Positions 17,115 through 26,217 of a DNA stretch of 44,962 nucleotides are shown one piece after another. The position numbers and the translations under genes are program-made. The stretch's first letter is position 1. Every line of letters starts with the position of its first letter. The notes under the pieces are model-generated. The model worked only from the letters and a program-made list of their open reading frames with translations, was not told where the DNA came from and made no database searches. Origin of the DNA: a virus; IMG/VR virus record IMGVR_UViG_3300015371_000076, positions 1-44,962 of that record. One strand, written 5' to 3'.

Positions 17115-18081
17115 ATATTTCGATCCAAGCTCCCTCTGTTGTTATAGTTTTTGCTACTGCTGCGGTCGTAACTACAACCTCATTGAAGAATAGGTTGGAA
17201 GATGTTGCTGGTAGATCGGTAGTTAGGGTTTGGGTTACTGCGTCGAATAGAACGGTTACATTGCCTGATGCTGTCCAGTTTATTTCGATGGTATGCATGT
17301 TAGCGTCCTTGGCTATTGGGCCTGAAACGTTATCAACAGTTACCGAACCAGTGCCATCGTTATGCCATATTGACCAGTTAGTTGAACCTGTTCCTGTTTC
17401 TACAAAGCCTACAATGACACCATGATCTGTTGTTGCTAGTGGTTGGGTTGCTGCTGCTGTTGGTAAGGTTGTTGCGCTGGTGAGGCCAAACAAAAACTTT
17501 GAAGCAGTTGTTGTATCTACCTTAGCCCTGGTTTGCACCCTACCAGCGAATAGACGTCTACCAACTCCTACGCCGACAGTTGGGCTTACCAAGCCAGCAA
17601 TGTTACCAGCTACCGCTCCGCTAGTGATATTAGATAGAATGCCGTCAGTAGTATCAAATGTATTTGACACTGTTCCCGTCCCTGTTAGTGTATGGCTTGT
17701 CAGGATTCCTCCTAAGCTATTTGCTGTTGTCAGAGTTGTTCCTGACACTGGGATCCACCAACCGCTTCTCTGAATCATTGGCGAAACCATCCCAGTAGCG
17801 CCAATATCTAGAATCTGACCAATACTATTTTTTAATGCTGGTCTATGGGTTGTTGAATCGATATAGAATGATTGGTAGTTTGTTGCTGGTGCGGCGGGGG
17901 CAGTAACTTCTTTCATATCAAAGGATGCATCAAAGCGCCAGGGGTTGGTTATATGTGGCCTTCTGCTTGATACTATCTTACCGTTGAATATCTGCATGAT
18001 ATCTAACAAGTCTTGCGATCCGTATTTTGTTGCCGTGCCAGGCACAGCGCCAGAAACTTCTCTAAAATCTATAAATGACAA
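17107..18081 (-). CDS. Tail fibre / receptor-binding protein C
   Basis: 324 residues from a TTG start (MSFIDFREVSGAVPGTATKY). The anchor domain matches fibres A and B (LLDIMQIFNGKIV, NPWRFDASF). The shaft is short, and residues about 125-324 form a lectin-like beta-sandwich (FAGRVQTRAKVDTTTASKFL, then NMHTIEINWTASGNVTVLFD). This is the shortest member of the fibre family: anchor plus tip with little between. Confidence 0.72.
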   Translation of the reverse strand: MSFIDFREVSGAVPGTATKYGSQDLLDIMQIFNGKIVSSRRPHITNPWRFDASFDMKEVTAPAAPATNYQSFYIDSTTHRPALKNSIGQILDIGATGMVSPMIQRSGWWIPVSGTTLTTANSLGGILTSHTLTGTGTVSNTFDTTDGILSNITSGAVAGNIAGLVSPTVGVGVGRRLFAGRVQTRAKVDTTTASKFLFGLTSATTLPTAAATQPLATTDHGVIVGFVETGTGSTNWSIWHNDGTGSVTVDNVSGPIAKDANMHTIEINWTASGNVTVLFDAVTQTLTTDLPATSSNLFFNEVVVTTAAVAKTITTEGAWIEIYD

Positions 18082-18088
18082 TCTTTAG

Positions 18089-19684
18089 TTAACCCCTTCT
18101 CCTGTTGTTATTGTAAACACTGTCTGCTAATTTAACTAAATCAAGTATTCTAACTAACTTCTTTACTCTGTTAACGCGTATTATCTTGCTGTATTGTTTT
18201 ACGTCTATCCTTACATGGTCTGAGACATGAACGGTTTCAAACAGGAAGCGGTGGATATGTTGTGTTACGGTTGTTAGTGTTCGCAGCTCTTGGGCTAGAA
18301 CTGATAGGGTTGGTCTTGCTGGTGGTTTGGGTTGAACGCCTGGTGGGACTCTAGTAACCTGGTCTTGTATTGTTACGGTTTCAGTGAGTGATCTAAACTT
18401 ATGAGCTAGTCTTGTTAAAGTTGAAACTGCTGATATTGTATCTGAGAGTGAACGCACTAAGCCGCGTAGCCTGGTTGGTGTTGGTGTTGCTATGGATACT
18501 GACTCTGGTGTTAGTGCACGATTCTTTGATGCTTGTCGCGCTGGTGTGCTTGATACTGATATCGATTCTGATAGTTGACGTATCTTTGCCCTTACAATCG
18601 TAGCTGAATCGGATATTGTGACTGTTTCGGTTAGAGTGCGAACGATGTTCTGTGCTCCGCTCTTTGCTCTATCTACTGCGTCAGATATTGTTATGGTTTG
18701 AGTTATTGTTCTGATCTTTGCTGCTAACCTAGCAACAGTTGAACTTACTGTTATTGTCTCGGTTAGTGCTTTAACAGCGCCTTTTATCCTTGCTAGTGAA
18801 TCAGTGATTGTTACTGTTTCAGTTAGGGATCTGTTTACGCCTTTTATCCTTGCAATAGTTGAGCTAGCGGTTATGGTTTCGGTTAATGAACGAATTTTGT
18901 TTGTGAGTCTGCTTACCGAGTCTGAAACTATAACTGTTTCTGTTATGGATCTTGGTATTCCTTTGATTCTTGTAACTGAATCCGATACTGCGATAGTTTC
19001 TGCTAATGATCTTGTTAGATTGTTTAGTCTGTCAGCGGTTGAGGAAATGGTTACTGTCTGAGTTATGGCCTTGACAGCGCCTTTTATCCTGGCTAGTGAG
19101 TCTGTTATGGTTACTGTTTCGGTTAGAGATCTTGGGATTCCTTTGATTCTTGCTACTGTTGAACTAACTGCTACTGTTTCGGTGAGTGATCTGGCTTTTG
19201 TTGCTAATCTAGCGACTGTTGACGATATTGTAACCGTTTCTGTGAGTGATCTAACCTTTGTAACAAGACGCGCTACTGAATCGGTTATTGCTATGGTTTC
19301 GGTAAGGGCTTTAACCGCTCCCTTGATTCTGGCTACTGTTGAGCTTATCGCAACGGTTTCGGTTAGGGATCTAAACTTTGATGCTAGCCTGGTTGGAGTT
19401 GATGAGATGGTTACTGTCTCTGTTGCAGTTCTGATTTTGCCCCTAGTGATTGCAACAGTTGAGCTAATGGTTACAGTTTCAGCGGCTAACGCTCTGATCT
19501 TTGCAGCTAGTCTATCAACACTGTCGAATATCTCAATTGTCTCTAGACCTAAGATTAATCTGGATTCTAGTTTTTTAGGTAAAAGTAATGGTGATTGTAT
19601 TGGTGGTTGTGCGTTGTTAAGGTTTATTGCGATATTTACCGATGGTGTAAAGTAGACCGCTACTATATCCGTCGGTAACGTCAT
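18089..19684 (-). CDS. Repeat-built fibre/adhesin with twenty 20-residue repeats
   Basis: 531 residues, ATG start. Residues 45-446 are about twenty copies of a 20-residue unit with consensus RSLTETVTISSTVARLATKA, alternating between a TISST/ITDS strand and an ARIKG or ARLATK turn. Each unit has one strong beta strand, suggesting a solenoid or fibrous shaft. The first 44 residues would anchor it; the basic C-terminal 85 residues (HIHRFLFETVHVSDHV onward) form a distinct cap. The same unit occurs in the genes at 20215-21504 and 21951-23060. Virion fibre is the best guess; a surface adhesin is possible. Confidence 0.7.
   Translation of the reverse strand: MTLPTDIVAVYFTPSVNIAINLNNAQPPIQSPLLLPKKLESRLILGLETIEIFDSVDRLAAKIRALAAETVTISSTVAITRGKIRTATETVTISSTPTRLASKFRSLTETVAISSTVARIKGAVKALTETIAITDSVARLVTKVRSLTETVTISSTVARLATKARSLTETVAVSSTVARIKGIPRSLTETVTITDSLARIKGAVKAITQTVTISSTADRLNNLTRSLAETIAVSDSVTRIKGIPRSITETVIVSDSVSRLTNKIRSLTETITASSTIARIKGVNRSLTETVTITDSLARIKGAVKALTETITVSSTVARLAAKIRTITQTITISDAVDRAKSGAQNIVRTLTETVTISDSATIVRAKIRQLSESISVSSTPARQASKNRALTPESVSIATPTPTRLRGLVRSLSDTISAVSTLTRLAHKFRSLTETVTIQDQVTRVPPGVQPKPPARPTLSVLAQELRTLTTVTQHIHRFLFETVHVSDHVRIDVKQYSKIIRVNRVKKLVRILDLVKLADSVYNNNRRRG
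18347..19552 (-). repeat. About twenty in-frame 60-base repeats
   Basis: DNA encoding the ETVTIS-type repeat. Period is 60 bases for most copies, with three longer units (21, 22 and 24 codons). Some non-adjacent pairs, such as the two RIKGAVK-coding copies near 18775 and 19075, look more alike than neighbours do, as expected from recombination. Confidence 0.9.
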
Positions 19685-19698
19685 TAGTTATTTACTCA

Positions 19699-20175
19699 CT
19701 ATTCAGCCCATAAGACGTTTACTTGGAATTTCTGTGATACAACTGATGATTGAATAAGAACTGCGAACATGCCGCCGCTTCCTAGCGTTGTGTGTGTTTG
19801 TATTACTTCGTCATCGTCACGTGGTATCCACTGGAATTGTTGTCTACCGTTTACGACCTGTGTGTATATTATATCTCCTAGTGTTGCTGTTGTAAATGCC
19901 GCTGTTCCGTTTTTCACAGTGACAGTTGCCCCACTAGTTCTATCTTCCTGTTTTAGCCTAACTGCTGTGCCTGCTGTTCCAGTAGCGCCTCCCGCTGTCT
20001 TTCTAACTAATCTAACACGGAAGTCGTTATCAACTCCTGCTGTTCCTGTTCCATCACCCAACCTAACCTCGACTCGTTTAACCTTGATAATAACAGCGGA
20101 TAATTCTACAAAAGTGTCCTCAGTATTTACCACTGTGTTAGAAGTTGCGTTTGTCGTTACGCTATATACAACCAT
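19699..20175 (-). CDS. Beta-rich virion structural protein
   Basis: 158 residues, ATG start. Successive strands (TFVELSAVIIKVKRVEVRLG, DNDFRVRLVRKTAGG, MFAVLIQSSVVSQKFQVNVL) indicate a compact jelly-roll-like fold without signal peptide. Placed between fibre genes with 14 bases to the next, it is probably a fibre tip, adaptor or decoration subunit. No family is recognised. Confidence 0.55.
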   Translation of the reverse strand: MVVYSVTTNATSNTVVNTEDTFVELSAVIIKVKRVEVRLGDGTGTAGVDNDFRVRLVRKTAGGATGTAGTAVRLKQEDRTSGATVTVKNGTAAFTTATLGDIIYTQVVNGRQQFQWIPRDDDEVIQTHTTLGSGGMFAVLIQSSVVSQKFQVNVLWAE

Positions 20176-20214
20176 ATTTTAATAACTCATAATACAGGGT
20201 GACAAATATGTATA

Positions 20215-21504
20215 TCATAAGTAAGTCGGAAATGCTCCGCTTAGTCTTGTTTTAGCTGCTAATCTAGTTGCTGAATCGGTTATTGCTATGGTTTCTGTTA
20301 GCGTCTTGGTTACGTTTTTAGTGGTTACAGTAGTATAGAACATATCAATAAAAGACCAGATTAACGATGTTCCTGTTCCACCTGTTACAAGTTGAATAGT
20401 CATATCGTCTGTTGCTGCTACTGAATCAGTATTGGTTGAGTCACTAAATATTCCTACTGTTGACGCTGTTATAGTAGCAACTTGGTTTCCGTTTACGCCG
20501 CTCTTCCTGAGTTTTACAGTAGAGCTAGCAGATACAGTATTGGTTGTTACGTTTATTGTTAACTCTTTGCATGTATAGGCATCCTTAGCTAGACATTTGG
20601 CATCGGCCTCGGTTGTTGTAGGTGATCCATCACCAGATGCAGCAAAGTAGTTTGTGATTGATATTGCTTGGGTTGTCAATTCAGGCCATCCGTTGCAATG
20701 AACACCATAACTATTTGTTGCATCAACAAAATCCATTGCAATATGTTGAATTGTTGTGCTTGTAGTTGCGCTCATAACATACGTTGAGTTGAAATCGTCA
20801 CCTGCTGCTACCGTATCGGTATTTGTTGTATCCTCATACCATCCTGCTGCGGCAGAACTTGTAATAGTCATGGCTCCATTGGCTCCATTTAATCTTGATT
20901 TACATGTTGCAGTAATGGAGTTTGCAGATAAACGAATACATAGGTTTTTGAATGTTCCTGATACTCTGATACGTGTTTTGGCGTTGGCTTCTGTCGTGTT
21001 TGCTGTGCTAAGGTCTCCAATTATAGGATTGTAACGATTTGTATTCATACTACCTGTTGATACTCCAAAAGTAGAATCAATACACCTTACTGCTGTAGTC
21101 GAAGTGGCATCAAATGTTACTGCCATTACAGTTACGGTTATTGATTTAGCTGCTGAGTTAGTAGGTAGTTGGTATGTCATTTTATCACCAGCAACTATAG
21201 TATCGGTATGAGTTGTATCCTCAAATACTCCTGTTCCACCTACTGATATAGTTGCAACTGAGTTACCATTAACTGCATTCTTTCTAAGCTGAAATGCTAG
21301 TGTTGTTGCATATGTATTAGTTTTAACCCTGATTGATAGGTTTGAAAATGTTCCGGCAGTTCTATGTATAACCTGATAACTTGCCTCTACCGTGGATGTG
21401 GCTGATGCATTGAATGGCCCATTGCCTACAGGATGGAATTGTGTGCTAGCGCTAGATATTGCTTGACCTACAACTAAACCCTGAACATATCTAGTCTTTC
21501 CCAT
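20215..21504 (-). CDS. Three-domain virion adhesin with terminal ETVTIS-type repeat
   Basis: 429 residues, ATG start. Three tandem beta-sandwich domains of about 120 residues each carry a TEA(N/D)AK or similar start, a GTFSNLSIRVKTNT-like strand, LRKNAVNGN and a final ED(T/S)TNTDTVAAGD motif. Such repeated domains are common in virion structural proteins. The last 35 residues (NVTKTLTETIAITDSATRLA) are one copy of the 20-residue repeat that builds the neighbouring fibre, so it may co-assemble with that fibre or result from recombination with it. Confidence 0.65.
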   Translation of the reverse strand: MGKTRYVQGLVVGQAISSASTQFHPVGNGPFNASATSTVEASYQVIHRTAGTFSNLSIRVKTNTYATTLAFQLRKNAVNGNSVATISVGGTGVFEDTTHTDTIVAGDKMTYQLPTNSAAKSITVTVMAVTFDATSTTAVRCIDSTFGVSTGSMNTNRYNPIIGDLSTANTTEANAKTRIRVSGTFKNLCIRLSANSITATCKSRLNGANGAMTITSSAAAGWYEDTTNTDTVAAGDDFNSTYVMSATTSTTIQHIAMDFVDATNSYGVHCNGWPELTTQAISITNYFAASGDGSPTTTEADAKCLAKDAYTCKELTINVTTNTVSASSTVKLRKSGVNGNQVATITASTVGIFSDSTNTDSVAATDDMTIQLVTGGTGTSLIWSFIDMFYTTVTTKNVTKTLTETIAITDSATRLAAKTRLSGAFPTYL

Positions 21505-21506
21505 TA

Positions 21507-21932
21507 TTACTCAGTCGTTACTATTTGATTTTCTTTTAGAACGATGTTGTAAATATGTTCATCATAAGCATGAATATTAGAGGTTAATTCTGACCATTCA
21601 TTATGTATATCCGTGTTAAACTCTATAACCCGTAAATGTATTTCCTGTGCTTTTTTACGATTCATACTTCCACTTCTGAATCGTGATATATTCTTGTTAG
21701 AGCCATCTATATTTCGCTGCTTGGCTATCTCTAGAACGTCCATTACATGTTTTGATTTGTCGTCATGTCCTACTTTTTTCTTGTCTGATTTTAGATGTTC
21801 ATGCTTGGGACAGATATAATTTGCAAGCAGGAATTTGTTATTGCGTTCTGCTTCTATTTGTGATTCGGGATCAGCCTCTAGCTCAAAAATACATCCACAT
21901 TCAGCCGTCCATCGTGTAATACTTGGGGCCAT
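21507..21932 (-). CDS. Hypothetical protein with possible zinc site
   Basis: 141 residues. The N-terminal part has CGC near 13-15 and CPKHEH near 41-46, which could bind one zinc. The rest is a helical, charged segment (HVMDVLEIAKQRN; IHLRVIEFNTDIHNEWSEL). It lies between fibre genes, 2 bases upstream of the three-domain adhesin, and may be an assembly or regulatory factor rather than a virion part. Confidence 0.5.
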   Translation of the reverse strand: MAPSITRWTAECGCIFELEADPESQIEAERNNKFLLANYICPKHEHLKSDKKKVGHDDKSKHVMDVLEIAKQRNIDGSNKNISRFRSGSMNRKKAQEIHLRVIEFNTDIHNEWSELTSNIHAYDEHIYNIVLKENQIVTTE

Positions 21933-21950
21933 CGTTATTTATTCAGTCAA

Positions 21951-23060
21951 CTAGTTAAGCAGCGTCCTTGTCTTTGAGCTTTTCTTTACTACTGTGCTGT
22001 TTATTGATACATTTTCTGTTATTGTCTTTCTAATTCTGTTAGGATGTTGTATGTAAGTTGGTGCTGGTGTGTTTATTGTTACTGTGCTGGTTAGTGGTTT
22101 GACCGCTCCCTTGATTCTGGTTGGAGTTGTTGCACCGATTGTAACGGTTTCTGTTAGGGCTTTGTTAACGTTATGAGCCTTGATAAATGAGGGTGAACCT
22201 GGATCTGTTGATATTGCTACTGTTTCGGTTAATGCTCGCTTCTTTGCTGCTAGTGTTGCTGGCGTTGAGCTTATTGTTATGGTTTCTGTTGCCGTTCTCT
22301 TAGAGCCTTTTAGTCTTGTTGGAGTTGTAGCGCCTACCGTCACAGTCTCGGTTAGAGATTTAGTTATGTTCTGGTTAGCCGACTGTAATGTTATATTTTC
22401 TGGTGTTTCGAGAAATGAAGCATGGTTTGATACTATTGCTCCGGCTGTCGTGTTAACCGTCGTTCCATCATAGAAGTAAGAGAATGTCACTGATGTTGTA
22501 TTATTAAGCCAGGCATCTACCCAAGCTTCTAATATTATAACATCACCGGCTGCTGTTGATGCTACTGCCGATCCTGTAAATGTTCCATGTTCTACTGATT
22601 CGCTGGTGGTTGGTGTTCCCAAGTTACCAATGTCTGTATATACTCCTGTTGCCGAATTACCATCTAGTATATTACCGACTTTGACACCTGTTGACGGCCG
22701 CCAGACATAACAACAGATAGGAATAAACTTGGGTGCTGTGTCGTTTGTTGGGTAGTCGTCTGTGTTGGTTGTTACACTAAGTTTAACTGCAAAATTATAA
22801 GTCCATGTATTGGCCGCTATTGATGTTTGATTGATAGCCGTTGATACAAATCTAGTCACATAGCATGTATTGTTAGCCTGTGACTGTGTTGTATTAACAT
22901 GTGTTAGTGATGCTTGTGATGTTCCGATAGACGTAGACATTGAACGGTTGTTTGTCGTTGTATCGAAATTGAAAAATGCTGTCTTGCTGGATTGCTCGCC
23001 TGTTGGTAATGTTCCTGAGATTCCGCTAAGTGCGTTATGAAGATAAAAACGCGTGGCCAT
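21951..23060 (-). CDS. Fibre/adhesin with beta-sandwich head and ETVTIS-type repeats
   Basis: 369 residues, ATG start. Residues 1-225 form a beta-rich domain (ATRFYLHNALSGISGTLPTG, VSFSYFYDGTTV). From about 229 to the end come six diverged copies of the 20-residue repeat (SLTETVTVGATTPTRLKGSK, ALTETVTIGATTPTRIKGAV). The repeat is C-terminal here, as in the 20215 gene, whereas the 18089 gene is nearly all repeat. Probable virion fibre component. Confidence 0.65.
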   Translation of the reverse strand: MATRFYLHNALSGISGTLPTGEQSSKTAFFNFDTTTNNRSMSTSIGTSQASLTHVNTTQSQANNTCYVTRFVSTAINQTSIAANTWTYNFAVKLSVTTNTDDYPTNDTAPKFIPICCYVWRPSTGVKVGNILDGNSATGVYTDIGNLGTPTTSESVEHGTFTGSAVASTAAGDVIILEAWVDAWLNNTTSVTFSYFYDGTTVNTTAGAIVSNHASFLETPENITLQSANQNITKSLTETVTVGATTPTRLKGSKRTATETITISSTPATLAAKKRALTETVAISTDPGSPSFIKAHNVNKALTETVTIGATTPTRIKGAVKPLTSTVTINTPAPTYIQHPNRIRKTITENVSINSTVVKKSSKTRTLLN

Positions 23061-23075
23061 CTAATAGAGCCACGA

Positions 23076-23543
23076 TTAGCTTAGGTTATTTGTCCACGAA
23101 ATCTTTAGTGTATCGTTAGCTGCTAACGTTCCTGACCCAGTAGCGAAGTTAGCAATGTGAGGCATTGTTCCAGCGCTTGAAGCATTGAATAAGGCACTGG
23201 CAAGAACCGACGTGAATGAACCAGTAGCCGTAAATGTGTGCTCGATTAATGTGCTGTTACTAGCTGCGGTGTGTGTCTTAGTTCCTGCATCTGCCCTAGC
23301 TAAACCGTTAGTCGTAATCTCTCCGGTTAATGTTGTGTTACCTGTTGCTGGTGTGATAGTTGATTCGGTTGATGCAATATAACCAGCGCCACGCGTTCCC
23401 GCTGCCGTGTTTGTGTAAACTTGGGCGTGCATCCAATCTTTCCCCGCATCTGTGAGCAAATTTTTCTGGAATAATGCTATTACTTTCTGTTCGCCTGTTC
23501 TACGTCTTGTTATAACTGCTGAGCAAAAGCCTGACGATATCAT
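23076..23543 (-). CDS. Virion structural protein
   Basis: 155 residues, ATG start. LLTDAGKDWMHAQVYTNTAA near 28-47 and NGLARADAG near 84-92 resemble a widespread small tail-associated protein that starts with a (V/L)TDAGxDW motif. The rest is beta-rich with a TFTATGSFTSVLASALF strand. Its start overlaps the stop of the zinc protein by 4 bases. Confidence 0.6.
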   Translation of the reverse strand: MISSGFCSAVITRRRTGEQKVIALFQKNLLTDAGKDWMHAQVYTNTAAGTRGAGYIASTESTITPATGNTTLTGEITTNGLARADAGTKTHTAASNSTLIEHTFTATGSFTSVLASALFNASSAGTMPHIANFATGSGTLAANDTLKISWTNNLS

Positions 23544-23842
23544 ACTAGTTCTTTATCCTCCGCTACTTGCTTAATTGAAGTTCTTTTGGTAACAGATCCC
23601 ATAGTCTTACTATCACATTCGTCACACCTTAATGAAATATTCTTTGAACCTGTTCGCTCATCTATTGGGTGAAACGGTAAGTGATCAAATAATATTTTTG
23701 TTCCGCATGTAGTGCAAAGTGTTTCACCAAATTCGTAATGAATGTCTGGAAATTCTTTTCCGTGCTTATTCCATTCGGCAACACTCTCTGAGTGAAAGTC
23801 GTGCTTATCGCAATGAAATGCTCCGCCTTCTACCATAGCCAT
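23540..23842 (-). CDS. Zinc-finger protein
   Basis: 100 residues. It contains CDKHDFHS near 11-18, CTTCG near 43-47 and CDECD near 73-77, enough for two zinc sites. It heads the fibre operon, sits back to back with a plus-strand gene, and overlaps the following gene by 4 bases. It may regulate late genes; this is inferred from position only. Confidence 0.55.
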   Translation of the reverse strand: MAMVEGGAFHCDKHDFHSESVAEWNKHGKEFPDIHYEFGETLCTTCGTKILFDHLPFHPIDERTGSKNISLRCDECDSKTMGSVTKRTSIKQVAEDKELV

Positions 23843-23865
23843 AATGTTATAGTTATCGAAAGCTG

Positions 23866-23874
23866 TTTATTAAA
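23866..23874 (+). promoter_or_regulatory. TATA-like box for leaderless gene
   Basis: The box tttattaaa is centred 27 bases upstream of the ATG at 23897, the standard archaeal spacing for a leaderless transcript. The string gagaacta lies between the box and the ATG, as before the plus-strand gene at 6805. Confidence 0.45.
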
Positions 23875-23896
23875 TGTGAGAACTAAACTAAGTAGT

Positions 23897-24112
23897 ATGT
23901 CTCAACTACAAATAGACGATAGACGAGGAAGGGAAAATAGCCTTAGGTTAGTGCTTACTGATGGTGGGTTTAAGCTGAACCAATATGGCAACGAGATAAT
24001 TGATGCAACAGAGATAAACAAATACGGTTTAATCAGTATCAAGACTAATAGGCTAGAGGAAGTTCCAAGTCCAAATGAACATTACAAGATTTACAAAATA
24101 AAGGAGTATTGA
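23897..24112 (+). CDS. Small hypothetical protein, plus strand
   Basis: 71 residues. An upstream in-frame start at 23792 exists, but the ATG at 23897 is chosen because a TATA-like box lies 27 bases before it and the longer version runs antisense through the neighbouring start. The sequence MSQLQIDDRRGRENSLRLVL, with LDGG-like turn and KYGLISIKTNRLEEV, suggests a small beta-rich protein. It converges on the portal gene with a 10-base gap. Confidence 0.6.
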   Translation: MSQLQIDDRRGRENSLRLVLTDGGFKLNQYGNEIIDATEINKYGLISIKTNRLEEVPSPNEHYKIYKIKEY

Positions 24113-24122
24113 ATCAATTAGA

Positions 24123-26171
24123 TCAGATCTCTTCCAGCTTTTTTAGTATCCTAGGCAATAGTGCTTCCATCATTGTTTGTCTCTGCTTGTCTTCTTTGCG
24201 TTCTTGTTCCAGCCTACGTTTGACAACGGAAGGAACGAATTCTATTTCTTCGGCTATGTCGACTGGTATTGGATCTTGTAGTTCTACTGATGCAGCTTTC
24301 GGTGATACATGCAAGTCCTGTTTTAGATTCTTTGTAATGTCTTGGGCATCAAAGCCAGTTGATGGGCCGCCGCCAGTGTTTGGACTTGTTGATCCTGGTG
24401 TTGGATTGGTATCCATCTGGCTCTGTCTTATATCTACAATCTTCTGTCTAAGTCCAAATTGCGCTTCTTGGAAGGCTTGTTTATCTAATTGACGTTGCTG
24501 GAAGTCTGGTATGTCTTCGTCTAGGCCTACTCCCTTCAATACTCTTTCGCCGCCTATTGGGCCAGCGCCATTATTGAATAGAATCATGTAAGCCTTGACT
24601 TTATCTAGGAATACATCTAGGCTAACTGGGTCGAATACTACCTTTATCTTCCATTTTAGTCTGCTTACCTTGATTTCTCCGGTCTTTGGATCGATTGCTC
24701 CGTCGAATAGGCCGAAAGCTTGTGGTTGTTTCGGTTGTGGTTGTGAGTTATTCTTGTTGTCTGGATTCGTTGGTTGTGCTGTATGCTGTAATGTTGTCTT
24801 TTTAGCTGGTGTGTTGGTTGTTGGATCGTTCTGGAAGGTTTGGGTAACGTTAACCTTGGGTGCTGGTGGCGGCGGGATTGTTGGTTGAACCTTTAATTGT
24901 TCTTCTGGTGGAACAAATCCTTCTCCTGGCTCGTCAATGATGCCTTTCTGGTCGTTTGATATCAGTGTTTCAAGGATTGAATCTATCCATTGCTCTTGAA
25001 TTATGTCAGATAACCAGTTTTGATATGGTTGTAGCACGAATACGTTCCATGCTTCCATTAATTCCTGTGATGTAGCACGGTTCATAACATCGGGATTGTA
25101 TAGTAACTCTGGCATTTGCAATTGCCTGATTATCTCTAGATTGTTTTGTGACCGCTCTGTTGTCATTTCTTGTAGGGATACGTTTAGAACGATAGGATCG
25201 ATGCTGACTTGCTGGTTTGTTACGATAGCATTACCAGCGCCATTAGCTACATCATTCTGCATTTGGTTCATTACTGTTTGGTTGACGTTATTTGGCATCT
25301 TTATCAAGAGCATTGGACTCCATAAACGGAAGTTTGTCTCTGGTAAGTTGCGCTGGTTAATGACTCGGTTGGTTTCTGAAAGCGATATTATCTTCTCAAA
25401 CAGTGAATAGCCGTATTGGTATGTGCCTGGTGACATGTGATAATTCCTAAGCGCGATATAGAAGATATCCTCGGCCTTCAGTATGCTTTGTGGGAATTTA
25501 TAATCAAGGTATTCCAATCCAATAAGCTGCCATGAGCGTTTATCAACAAACCTACGACCTAGTGACATTGCTGGTAGTATCTTCAAGGCTGTTGGTAGGT
25601 TGGTTTGTGGATCTCGCTCTATGATTGCCGCGTCTGACCCGAATACAGCAGCTTGAACGAATAAGGCTTTGAAGTTATTTGTTGCCTTTACGTCTTTGTT
25701 GATAATGTCTATCTCGCGTTTGAATGATTTGATCTTCTCGTTTGACTTTAAGGCGTCTAATGTTGCTTTGCGTTCCTCGTCGTTGTCGAATTCATCATTA
25801 ACGTCTATGACTGTTCGGAAGTGATCGCCTAGTATGCTTTGAGCTAGAACCTCGACGGCCATTGATGTGATACCATCCTCACGCCATGATTCGTGGAAAC
25901 GTATCAATTCCTCAAAACTGTATGTGGGTTTGAATGCGCTTGAGACATTAGGGCCTAGAACGCGTCTAATGTCTTTATCTTCCTCTGCTGGTAGGTCTTT
26001 ACCATTACCACTACCGCTATCTATAAGCTGTGAGAAAAAGGCTGATCTTGTTGCTAGTAGACCAGCATTACGCATTGATATAGTTGAATAAGTAATATCT
26101 GGAATTGGTTTCTTCTCGGTTTCTAGACGCTTAACAAATGCGTCTTCATTCTTCTTGTTTGCACTAACCAC
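24123..26171 (-). CDS. Portal protein
   Basis: 682 residues from a GTG start. FKPTYSFEELIRFHESWRED, DGITSMAVEVLAQSILGDHF and FGSDAAIIERDPQTNLPTAL give the N-terminal portal domain (about 90-250). YHMSPGTYQYGYSLFEKIIS and YNPDVMNRATSQELMEAWNV (about 255-400) give the stem/clip part, and a long Pro/Gln/Asn-rich region follows. The C-terminal coiled coil (RRLEQERKEDKQRQTMMEAL) is typical of the crown. It is the dodecameric ring through which terminase pumps DNA. Size is at the large end for the family. Confidence 0.82.
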   Translation of the reverse strand: MVSANKKNEDAFVKRLETEKKPIPDITYSTISMRNAGLLATRSAFFSQLIDSGSGNGKDLPAEEDKDIRRVLGPNVSSAFKPTYSFEELIRFHESWREDGITSMAVEVLAQSILGDHFRTVIDVNDEFDNDEERKATLDALKSNEKIKSFKREIDIINKDVKATNNFKALFVQAAVFGSDAAIIERDPQTNLPTALKILPAMSLGRRFVDKRSWQLIGLEYLDYKFPQSILKAEDIFYIALRNYHMSPGTYQYGYSLFEKIISLSETNRVINQRNLPETNFRLWSPMLLIKMPNNVNQTVMNQMQNDVANGAGNAIVTNQQVSIDPIVLNVSLQEMTTERSQNNLEIIRQLQMPELLYNPDVMNRATSQELMEAWNVFVLQPYQNWLSDIIQEQWIDSILETLISNDQKGIIDEPGEGFVPPEEQLKVQPTIPPPPAPKVNVTQTFQNDPTTNTPAKKTTLQHTAQPTNPDNKNNSQPQPKQPQAFGLFDGAIDPKTGEIKVSRLKWKIKVVFDPVSLDVFLDKVKAYMILFNNGAGPIGGERVLKGVGLDEDIPDFQQRQLDKQAFQEAQFGLRQKIVDIRQSQMDTNPTPGSTSPNTGGGPSTGFDAQDITKNLKQDLHVSPKAASVELQDPIPVDIAEEIEFVPSVVKRRLEQERKEDKQRQTMMEALLPRILKKLEEI

Positions 26172-26217
26172 AGATGCTTATATTAGTTAGACTATACTGA
26201 GAACTAAAAGCTTAGCC

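Noticed and set aside
18347-19552. CRISPR array
   Set aside because: The 60-base repeats are in frame, diverged and without unique spacers; they encode a protein repeat.
19065-19655. A 196-codon plus-strand open frame across the repeat fibre gene
   Set aside because: It is the mirror of the 60-base repeats; the minus frame gives the regular 20-residue protein repeat and fits the operon, while the plus frame has no independent spacing or start signal.
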